A DNA stretch of 64,000 nt from Streptomyces sp. SLBN-31 (lineage in GTDB: Bacteria > Actinomycetota > Actinomycetes > Streptomycetales > Streptomycetaceae): assembly GCF_006715395.1 (NCBI RefSeq), contig NZ_VFNC01000003.1, forward strand, positions 682,001-746,000. The letters are read 5' to 3'. Of the stretch, positions 57,818-64,000 are shown one piece after another. Within the stretch, counting starts at the first letter, position 1. The number at the start of each line of letters is the position of its first letter. The notes under the pieces were generated by a model. The model saw only the letters and a list, made by a program, of their open reading frames with translations, was not told the origin of the DNA and did no database searches. The translations under genes were made by a program, and so were the position numbers.

Positions 57818-57865
57818 CCTGATAAGGATGAGGCCACAGGTTCAAATCCTGTTAGCCCCACCAGC
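57818..57865. repeat. attR: attR core (partial tRNA-Ile copy)
   Basis: 48 bases identical to 47069-47116. This is the displaced 3' half of tRNA-Ile, from the anticodon arm through CCA; it has no 5' half and cannot give a tRNA. Confidence 0.95.
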
Positions 57866-57902
57866 CTGAAGGCCCCCGATCCGGTGGATCGGGGGCCTTC
57901 AG
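57866..57902 (+). terminator. Strong hairpin directly after attR
   Basis: Perfect 17-bp stem CTGAAGGCCCCCGATCC / GGATCGGGGGCCTTCAG with a three-base loop. It is probably the original tRNA-Ile terminator of the uninserted chromosome. Confidence 0.8.
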
Positions 57903-57933
57903 CGTTGTGATCATGTGAGCCTAGACTCTGCGA

Positions 57934-58296
57934 ATGACCTTGGAATGGGAACAGGTAATCGTTCACTCGGCGGACCCGGTGGCGCTTGGGCAGTGGTGGG
58001 CCGACGCTCTCGGCTGGGTCGTCGTCCACTCCTCCGATGACGAGTTCGAGATCCGTCCGGCGCCGGACCGTGTGCCGGGGCTGGACTTCGTCCGGCTGGA
58101 AGAGGCCAAGCAGTCCAAGAGCCGGCTGCACCTCGACTTCAGGCCGGACGACCAGGCGGCCGAGGTGGCGCGTCTTGAGGCCCTCGGTGCGAAGCGCGTC
58201 GACATCGGCCAGGGCGACCAGTCGTGGATCGTCATGGCCGACCCCGAGGGCAACGAGTTCTGCATCCTCGGCCAACTGCGCCCCGAGAGCGCCTGA
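57934..58296 (+). CDS. VOC-fold (glyoxalase/bleomycin-resistance-like) protein
   Basis: 120 residues. Paired beta-alpha-beta modules: W-E-Q-V-I-V-H-S-A-D-P-V-A-L-G-Q-W-W-A-D-A-L-G-W at the start, R-L-H-L-D-F-R-P-D-D in the middle and M-A-D-P-E-G-N-E-F-C-I-L at the end. His11, His66 and Glu112 are at typical metal-binding places. It is the first chromosomal gene after the AICE. Substrate unknown. Confidence 0.85.
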   Translation: MTLEWEQVIVHSADPVALGQWWADALGWVVVHSSDDEFEIRPAPDRVPGLDFVRLEEAKQSKSRLHLDFRPDDQAAEVARLEALGAKRVDIGQGDQSWIVMADPEGNEFCILGQLRPESA

Positions 58297-58425
58297 GCGC
58301 ACATGAAAAGACCCGACCGCTGGCGACGGGGGATGCACCAGCGGTCGGGCTATGGCCAAGGGTAACAAGGCCGGTTGTCCGGCGGGAGCCAACTGTTCGG
58401 CCGGAACCAAGAGTTGTGATCCGGA

Positions 58426-61400
58426 TCACGAGGTTCCGCACGGAGGGTCGTAGGAGAGCCGCGGCAGGTACTCGTGCCACTTCTGAGGTGTCAGCACGCC
58501 CCGCGTGGTCGAGCAGATGCGGCGGATGGCAACGTCCACGTCGAGGTTCCACAGGCGGATCGTGTCGGAGCCGCTGGAGACGCCGAGCATGTGCGTGGAC
58601 GGGCTGAAGGCGAGGAAGTTGCCGGTCTTGGCGTTGGGGCTCATCGACTGGCCGATGGGGTCGGCGTCGGACGGGTCGCCGACGTTCCACAGGCGGACCG
58701 TGCTGTCGTTGCCGCCGCTGGCCAGGGTGCGGCCGTCCCGGCTGTAGGTCAGCGAGACGACCGCCTCGGAGTGGCCGGTGAGCGGGGAACCGGCGGGGTG
58801 CGCGCCGCGGGGGTCGGTGACGTCCCACAGGCGGACCGTGTCGTCGTCGCTGCCGCTGGCCAGCGTATGGCCGTCGGGACTGTAGGCGAGCGCGTTGACC
58901 GGGCCGAGGTGACCCCTGAGCGGCTTGCCGAGCAGCTTGGCGCGGGTCGGTTCGGTCACGTCCCACAGCCGTACGGCGCCGTCCTCGCTGCCACCGGCGA
59001 GCGTGCGGCCGTCCGGGGTGAAGGCGAGGGAGTCGATGAACCCCTTGGGGCCGGAGAGCGGGTTGCCGAGTGGTTTCACGTGAAACGGGTCGGCGATGTC
59101 CCACAGCTGGATCGTGCGGTCGTCGAAGGGCGTCGCCAGAATGCGGCCGTTCGGACTGAAGACGATGGCCTTCGGGCCCATGAACCTCGTCTTCAGGCGG
59201 ATGTCGGGTCCGGCGGCGGCCGGGTGGGCCGGGTCGCCGACGTTCCACAGGGCCACCGAGCGGTTGCCCGTCAGGACGGCGAGGGTGCGGCCGTCGGGGG
59301 AGAAGGCCGGGGAGCGGTCGCTGCCGTCCGCGGCCATGAACGGCCTGCCCAGCAGCGCGGGCCGGGCGGCTCTGCGCACGTCCCACATGCGCATACGTCC
59401 GTCGCTCCCGGCCGTGGCCAGGACCTTGCCGTCCGGCCGGAAGGTGCCCCGGTGGCCGATCAGGTCGGAGGTCGGGATCGACCACAGGCGGACCTTGCTG
59501 TCGCCGCTGCCGGTGGCCAGGGTTTTGCCGTCGGGACTGAAGCCCAGGGCGTACATCTCGCCGCTGCTGCCCGCCAGCGGCTCGCCGACCTGGGAGGGAT
59601 AGGCCGGGTCGCTGACGTTCCACAGGCTGGCCGTGCTGTCGGCGCTGCCCGCGGCGAGCGTGTTGCCGTCGGAGTTGAAGGCCACCGACCAGACGGGACC
59701 GGTGTGCCCGGTCAGCGGGGAGCCGAGGGGCCTGGCCCGGGCCGGGTCGGTGACGACCCACAGTCGTACGGTGTCGTCGACGCTGCCGCTGGCGAGGGTG
59801 TGGCCGTCGGGGCTGAACGCCACCGAGTGCACGGTGCCGGTGTGACCGGTCAGGGCCGGGCCGTTCCGTTTCGGACGGTGCCGGTCGCTCACGTTCCAGA
59901 GCATCACCGTGTCGTCGTCGCCCCCGGCGGCGACGGTGCGGCCGTCGGGGCTGAACGCGAGCGAGCGCACGGCGGCGGAGTGGCCGGTCAGCGTGGTGAG
60001 GGAGCGGGGCCGGTTGCCGGTCATGTCCCACAGACGGACGGTGTGGTCCTCGTTCGCCGTGGCCAGGGTGCGGCCGTCCGGGCTGAAGGCGATCAGATAG
60101 ATCGTGCCGTCGTGGCCGGTCAGGGGCGTGCCGAGCGGCCTGGGGCGGTGTGGGTCGCGGATGTCGTACAGCCGGACCGTGCCGTCGTCCGAGGCGCTGG
60201 CGAGGGTGTGGCCGTCGGGGCTGAAGACCGCGCTGCTCACCCAGCTGGTGTGGCCGGTCAGCGGCCTGCCCACGGCCTTGGGGCGGGTGCGGTCCGCCAC
60301 GTCCCACAGGCGTACCGTCCGGTCGCCGCTGGCGGTGGCGAGGAGGCGGCCGTCCGGACTGAACGTCGTCAGGTAGACGGCACCCGTGTGACCGAGGAGC
60401 GGGGTGGCCAGCGGGGCGTTGACGATCGATATCAGACGGCTGTCGGTACCGGCGTCGTCCGAGCGCAGCCGGTGGGCGACCAGGTCGAGCTGGGCCGACA
60501 GCGAGGGGTCCGTGTACTGCACCCGGTCCGCCTCCGCGAGCACCTGCTCGAACACGGCGTCGTCGCGCTGCTGCCAGGCGATCACGGCCGCTCCGCCGGC
60601 CACCACCGCCAGTGCGACCAGGGCCGCGACCGCGCCGCGGCCGATCCAGACCATGCGCCGGCGCAGCCGGACCGAGGCGGCCAGGAACTCCACCGCGCCA
60701 CGGGTGAGGAACGTGTCACCGGCCGACTTCGCCCAGCTGTGGGCCTGCCCCAGCCTCGACCCCCGGTACAGCAGCGAGGAGTCGCGGCCCGACTCCTCCC
60801 AGGCCCGGCCGTCCTCCTCCAGTCGCTGGCGCAGCAGATGGTCCCCGCGGTCCTCGTCGATCCACTCGCGCAGCCGCGGCCAGGCGTGCAGCAGCGCCTC
60901 ATGAGTGATCTCCACGGTCTCCGCGTCCAGCGTCACCAGCCGGGCGCGGACCAGGGCCTCCAGGGACTCCTCTGTCTTGTCCGGGTCCGCCGACTCCTGG
61001 GCCAGTTGCCGCCGGGTCCCCCGCCTGCGGGTCGCCTGGGTGTCCTCGCCGAGCCGCACGAGCCGCAGCAGCAGCAGCCGGGCCGCCGTACGGGCCGCCG
61101 GGTCCAGGCCCGACCAGGCGCGCTCGGCGGTCGCCGCCACCGCCCCCTGGATGCCGCCCGCGGCGCGATAGCCCGCGACCGTCAGCCGGCCCGCCTTGCG
61201 CCGCTGCCAGGTGGCGAGCAGGGCGTGCGACAGCAGCGGCAGCGCGCCGGCGTCGTGCGCCCCGCGGGGGCCGTCGGCGCTCACCTCCCGCACGATCAGC
61301 TCCGCGAGACCGGGTTCGAGTTCCAGACCCACGGCCTTGGCGGGGCCGGTCACCGCCTCGCGCAGTTCCGCGGCGGTCAGCGGGCCGAGCACCATGTGCC

Positions 61401-62388
61401 GGTGCTGGAGGGCGTCGGCGAGTTCGGGGTGGGCGAGGCACTGCTCGTAGAAGTCGGCGCGGATGCCGAGGACGACCAGCACCGGGGCGAGGGTCCCCGG
61501 TCCGGGGGGCGAGCACGCGGCATGCAGAACCCGCACGAACGTACGCCTGGTCGCCTCGTCGGCGCAGAGCGTGAAGGTCTCCTCGAACTGGTCCACGATC
61601 AGCACCGGACGGGCCGCGGAAGACGCCTCCCGCCGTGCCCACGCCGCGACGGCCTCCCGCACCGCGCCCGGCTGCGCCCCGGCGGCGACGGCCTCGGCGA
61701 GTTCGGGGATGCGGCGGGTCAGCTCGGCGAGCGGATCGGCACCGGGCAGGAGCTGCAGCACGGGCTGCGGTTCGTTCTCGCCGCCCAGGGCGCCGCCACG
61801 GACCGCGTTGACCAGGCCGGCGTTGAGCAGGGAGGACTTCCCCGCGCCCGAGGCGCCGACCAGCATCACCAGGCCGCCGCTCTTCTCCGCGGCGCGCAAC
61901 TGCTCGACCAGGGCCCGGGTGCTGCGCTCCCGGCCGAAGAACCAGCGGGCGTCCTCCTGGCGGTAGGAGGCCAGACCGCGGTACGGGCACACGCCGCCCT
62001 CGGCCGGCGGGGCCTCCTCCGCCTCCGTGGCTGCGGGCCGCTCGCCGGCCGGGTCGGCCACGGCGCGCTCCCACAGGCGCTGCCACTGCGCCAGGTCGTA
62101 CAGTCCGGCGGACACCGGTGTGGGCCGCGCGCGCCGCGCCTGGGGGATCAGGATGTGCAGCACGGCGGCGAGGGCGGCGAACTGCGCCGGTACGTTCTTC
62201 GCCCGCCGCCAGTCGCTGATCCGCTGCGCGGAGACCCGCACGGGCCGCCCGCGCTCGTCCATCCGCTGCAGCTGTACGACGGCTTCGGCCACGCGCGCGA
62301 GGGGAGGGTTGCCGGCCTCCTTGTAGAGCAGCGCGAGGCGCTCCGCGAAGGCTGTGCGTGCCCCTGAATCGGAACGCAAGGCCTCCAC
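58426..62388 (-). CDS. nSTAND NTPase with 14 WD40 repeats
   Basis: 1,320 residues. An N-terminal HTH-like/effector region (1-85) includes V-S-A-Q-R-I-S-D-W-R-R. Then comes P-Y-R-G-L-A-S-Y-R-Q-E-D-A-R-W-F-F-G-R-E, the NTPase Walker A G-A-S-G-A-G-K-S-S at 178-186 and Walker B-like P-V-L-I-V-D-Q-F-E-E. A membrane helix lies at about 577-597, followed by 14 repeats of the D-x-T-V-R-L-W-D type (about 675-1290), enough for two seven-bladed propellers. STAND proteins act as ligand-triggered switches; some defend against phage. A parS site lies inside, encoding F-H-V-K. Confidence 0.88.
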   Translation of the reverse strand: MEALRSDSGARTAFAERLALLYKEAGNPPLARVAEAVVQLQRMDERGRPVRVSAQRISDWRRAKNVPAQFAALAAVLHILIPQARRARPTPVSAGLYDLAQWQRLWERAVADPAGERPAATEAEEAPPAEGGVCPYRGLASYRQEDARWFFGRERSTRALVEQLRAAEKSGGLVMLVGASGAGKSSLLNAGLVNAVRGGALGGENEPQPVLQLLPGADPLAELTRRIPELAEAVAAGAQPGAVREAVAAWARREASSAARPVLIVDQFEETFTLCADEATRRTFVRVLHAACSPPGPGTLAPVLVVLGIRADFYEQCLAHPELADALQHRHMVLGPLTAAELREAVTGPAKAVGLELEPGLAELIVREVSADGPRGAHDAGALPLLSHALLATWQRRKAGRLTVAGYRAAGGIQGAVAATAERAWSGLDPAARTAARLLLLRLVRLGEDTQATRRRGTRRQLAQESADPDKTEESLEALVRARLVTLDAETVEITHEALLHAWPRLREWIDEDRGDHLLRQRLEEDGRAWEESGRDSSLLYRGSRLGQAHSWAKSAGDTFLTRGAVEFLAASVRLRRRMVWIGRGAVAALVALAVVAGGAAVIAWQQRDDAVFEQVLAEADRVQYTDPSLSAQLDLVAHRLRSDDAGTDSRLISIVNAPLATPLLGHTGAVYLTTFSPDGRLLATASGDRTVRLWDVADRTRPKAVGRPLTGHTSWVSSAVFSPDGHTLASASDDGTVRLYDIRDPHRPRPLGTPLTGHDGTIYLIAFSPDGRTLATANEDHTVRLWDMTGNRPRSLTTLTGHSAAVRSLAFSPDGRTVAAGGDDDTVMLWNVSDRHRPKRNGPALTGHTGTVHSVAFSPDGHTLASGSVDDTVRLWVVTDPARARPLGSPLTGHTGPVWSVAFNSDGNTLAAGSADSTASLWNVSDPAYPSQVGEPLAGSSGEMYALGFSPDGKTLATGSGDSKVRLWSIPTSDLIGHRGTFRPDGKVLATAGSDGRMRMWDVRRAARPALLGRPFMAADGSDRSPAFSPDGRTLAVLTGNRSVALWNVGDPAHPAAAGPDIRLKTRFMGPKAIVFSPNGRILATPFDDRTIQLWDIADPFHVKPLGNPLSGPKGFIDSLAFTPDGRTLAGGSEDGAVRLWDVTEPTRAKLLGKPLRGHLGPVNALAYSPDGHTLASGSDDDTVRLWDVTDPRGAHPAGSPLTGHSEAVVSLTYSRDGRTLASGGNDSTVRLWNVGDPSDADPIGQSMSPNAKTGNFLAFSPSTHMLGVSSGSDTIRLWNLDVDVAIRRICSTTRGVLTPQKWHEYLPRLSYDPPCGTS
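59073..59086. promoter_or_regulatory. parS: parS site inside the WD40 gene
   Basis: Perfect GTTTCACGTGAAAC within coding sequence, beyond the AICE. It is the rightmost parS seen and about 28.9 kb from the parA-upstream site. Confidence 0.95.
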
Positions 62389-62832
62389 TCCTTACTTCCC
62401 CCGCCGTTGAACATCCGGACCGGAAAACTCACCTTATACGCCTGACCTGCGGATTAAGGGTCCGGAACCAGACCGGAATCTCCTCGGTTCAAGCCACAAC
62501 TGGCAGGATTCTGCGCTGTAGCGCGCCCGTCACGCTTCGTTCGCGCAGGCCATCGGCTCAGCGCCCGTCCGAGCCCGACTGATCCGTGGAGAGAGTCCCG
62601 GCAGTGCCGCTCTCATGCCGACCACGGATCCGGTCCTTCCTCCTTCCGCGTCACCGCGACGTGTGAGGAGGCGCCCGCAGCGTTCGGCGCCGGTCCCCAC
62701 GAGGGGAGGGACCGGAGCCGGACGACGCGGGTCTCGCGCGGGGCGTGAAGAGCACGCGGGAGCGCACTGGCTATCTGACTGGTCGTCAGTTATGGTCCCC
62801 CCTGCCGTGCAGCTTCCGAAGGGGTGAGCGCA
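62389..62832. promoter_or_regulatory. Region between the nSTAND gene and the 62833 gene
   Basis: 440 bases without a credible gene. On the minus strand a TATAAGGT element (complement of 62432-62439) may be the -10 of the nSTAND promoter. GATCCGTGG / CCACGGATC form a 9-bp inverted repeat at 62581-62630. CTGAC-TGGTC-GTCAG at 62775-62789 resembles a TetR-type half-site pair. Confidence 0.4.
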
Positions 62833-63312
62833 GTGCCGACACGTCCCCAGAGTCCGCAGCCGTCAGGAACTCCCCGCTGGGTCGCGATGGTCTACCGGCC
62901 GTCCTCCGAGGCCTGGGCCGTGTGCGCGGAATCACCGCATCGCTCACCCGTGCAGTACGCGCTCGCGGAGATGGCGCACACGGTACGCGCGCGTGGGGGC
63001 GACCTGGAGGTCGCCCTGTGGGGCCCGGGAGCGGGAGCGTGGGAACGGTTCGACGCCTTCGCCGCTACGACGGCCACGGCGCCGGTGCCGGCGGCCGAGG
63101 CCTCTTCCAGTGGCCCGGAGCGGCCCAGCAGGCTCACGGAACGCATGGACGGCCGGCGTCGGCAGGTGCTCGTGGCGGGCCTCGGCAAGGCGGGCCTGCA
63201 CGACCTCGGTCCGGACGACTTCGGTGCGGTGGAGGCTCTCGCCGAGCGGCTCGACGAGACGACCGTACGCAGGGTGGCCCACTGGCTGGCGCTGGCGGCG
63301 GGCCGGCGCTAG
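62833..63312 (+). CDS. Conserved hypothetical protein
   Basis: 159 residues from GTG 62833 (AAGGGG eight bases ahead; GTG 62824 is an alternative). Soluble, with a central W-V-A-M-V-Y-R-P-S-S-E-A-W-A-V-C-A and a C-terminal helical part R-V-A-H-W-L-A-L-A-A. It looks like a small alpha/beta protein; no motif is recognised. A TetR-like palindrome lies about 45 bases upstream. Confidence 0.65.
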   Translation: MPTRPQSPQPSGTPRWVAMVYRPSSEAWAVCAESPHRSPVQYALAEMAHTVRARGGDLEVALWGPGAGAWERFDAFAATTATAPVPAAEASSSGPERPSRLTERMDGRRRQVLVAGLGKAGLHDLGPDDFGAVEALAERLDETTVRRVAHWLALAAGRR

Positions 63313-63429
63313 AGGGCCTGTCCCGGACGGAAATCCTGGTCGGGGTCCTGGCGGAAGTCCCGGTTGGGCGAGGGTGCCGGCGATGCGGTGAAGTACATGT
63401 GCGGCTGCTTCGGAACGTCGGGCGCTTCA

Positions 63430-63541
63430 AGTCTTCGGGTGTTGCGGGTACTGCGGGTGTTGCGTGTTACCGGTCTTGCGGTGCTGCCGGTGTGTCACGT
63501 CTTCGGTGCTGCGGATACCGCGGGTACTGCGAGGAGTCTCA
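63430..63541. repeat. Degenerate TGCGGGT-type short repeats
   Basis: Runs of (G/T)TGCGGGT-like units separated by AC or T, for example TGTTGCGGGTACTGCGGGTG. This is a low-complexity patch between the 62833 gene and the secreted-protein gene. Confidence 0.4.
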
Positions 63542-63565
63542 GGGTGTTCCGTGGCGTCCGTCGGG

Positions 63566-63925
63566 TCACGCGCACGGGGCGGCGGCGGCCGGTTCGGGGG
63601 AGCCGTCCTGCACGGTCGCGTCCGTCTCGTCGAGCGGGCGGTGGCGGCAGCTGGGGGACTTGCCGTGGGCCTCGGCCCCGATGCGCTGCTTCATCGTGGG
63701 CGGCAGGGCCGCGGCGTGGGACCAGGACCACTGGTGCGACGCCGTCGGCATCGTCACGTGGTGTCCCGTGACGCCGGTGCCGGCACCGGCGGTCGTGTTG
63801 CCGGTCGCCTCGGTCCGCGCTACGGACGCGGTGGCGGTGGTCGTGACGAGTCCGAGCGCCGTGCACAGCGCGAGGAAGGCGGTGACGAAGGCGGTCCACA
63901 GCTTCATGACCTGGTTCCGGGCCAT
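63566..63925 (-). CDS. Small secreted protein (DUF6344-like)
   Basis: 119 residues. N-terminal signal peptide M-K-L-W-T-A-F-V-T-A-F-L-A-L-C-T-A-L-G with likely cleavage after A-T-A-S-V-A at about 35. The mature part is Thr/His/Pro-rich with two cysteines. It ends P-C-A. I associate it with the DUF6344 family of Streptomyces, with no known function. Ribosome site GTGAGGG. Confidence 0.7.
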   Translation of the reverse strand: MARNQVMKLWTAFVTAFLALCTALGLVTTTATASVARTEATGNTTAGAGTGVTGHHVTMPTASHQWSWSHAAALPPTMKQRIGAEAHGKSPSCRHRPLDETDATVQDGSPEPAAAAPCA

Positions 63926-64000
63926 GGTCCCTCACTTTCGGGTTGGGCGATTTGCGTACTTTCCTCATGATGTGTATGAGGCTCGCGAAGTGGTGGACCG

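Larger units (their letters stand above)
47069..57865. mobile_element. Integrated actinomycete integrative and conjugative element (AICE) in tRNA-Ile
   Basis: About 10.8 kb bounded by a 48-bp perfect direct repeat (47069-47116 and 57818-57865). Backbone: tyrosine integrase, excisionase and RepSA-like initiator at the attL end, small Spd-like spread proteins, and an FtsK-type TraB. These are the AICE hallmarks, as in pSAM2, SLP1 and pMEA300. Regulatory and cargo part: a SCO3933-like protein, an ABM protein, an XRE-TPR regulator and a non-coding repeat block. It lacks a recognisable Pra, KorSA or Nudix gene. It looks intact and potentially mobile, apart from an altered integrase motif (see that gene). 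Confidence 0.95.

Noticed and set aside
57818..57865. Second tRNA-Ile gene
   Set aside because: Only the 3' half from the anticodon arm is present; there is no acceptor 5' strand or D-arm, so it is the attR scar.
58474..62367. 1,297-codon frame antisense to the nSTAND-WD40 gene
   Set aside because: Repeats mirror the WD40 units on the other strand; composition is Val/Arg/Gly-rich without domains.

Overview
The window is high-GC actinobacterial DNA and almost certainly comes from a Streptomyces chromosome at its replication origin. The gene order matches the conserved Streptomyces oriC region: dnaB | rplI-rpsR-ssb-rpsF | murJ-pseudokinase-sigM-rsmA-trxB-trxA | parB-parA | rsmG-jag-yidC-yidD-rnpA-rpmH | dnaA-oriC-dnaN | gnd-recF-DUF721-gyrB-gyrA | tRNA-Ile. 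Other support comes from a DnaA with a very long domain II, a DnaA-box cluster between dnaA and dnaN, and eleven perfect copies of the Streptomyces parS 14-mer plus one variant. All calls rest on reading the sequence and on recall of protein families; no database search was run.

Layout. 1-4,300: the 5' end of dnaB, a MATE transporter, the ribosomal/ssb operon and a small membrane protein. 4,400-11,200: cell-envelope genes (FemX-like peptidyltransferase, alanine-racemase-fold protein, GT87 glycosyltransferase, class A PBP). 11,400-16,800: PadR regulator with a palindromic operator candidate, inositol-phosphate synthase, MFS transporter, a small membrane protein, and CCA-adding enzyme, with two parS palindromes between convergent genes. 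17,000-25,400: DUF6049 membrane protein, MurJ flippase, a MurJ-partner pseudokinase, SigM and its anti-sigma factor. 25,400-27,900: trxB-trxA behind a textbook SigR-type promoter, then a GNAT acetyltransferase. 27,900-41,000: chromosome segregation, ribosome/membrane biogenesis and replication genes flanking oriC (36,249-37,120). 41,400-47,000: gyrB-gyrA and a DUF3566 membrane protein.

47,069-57,865: an integrated mobile element of about 10.8 kb. It sits in the 3' half of tRNA-Ile(GAT) and is bounded by a 48-bp direct repeat. It carries a tyrosine integrase, excisionase, HUH-type RepSA-like initiator, Spd-like spread proteins and an FtsK-type TraB translocase. It is therefore an actinomycete integrative and conjugative element (AICE). 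Its cargo includes a protein with tRNA-guanine-transglycosylase/DpdA hallmarks, an ABM-domain protein, and an XRE-TPR regulator. A 1.3-kb non-coding block contains a 43-bp terminal inverted repeat pair and a long hairpin.

57,900-64,000: a VOC-fold protein, a 1,320-residue nSTAND NTPase with 14 WD40 repeats and a parS site inside the gene, and two small uncharacterised genes.

How it works together: the host part couples replication start (dnaA, oriC, dnaN, recF, DUF721/DciA-like, gyrase), origin segregation (parAB with parS) and wall synthesis control (MurJ, pseudokinase, FemX, PBP). The AICE has landed within this block without breaking the tRNA, because its att core restores the 3' end.
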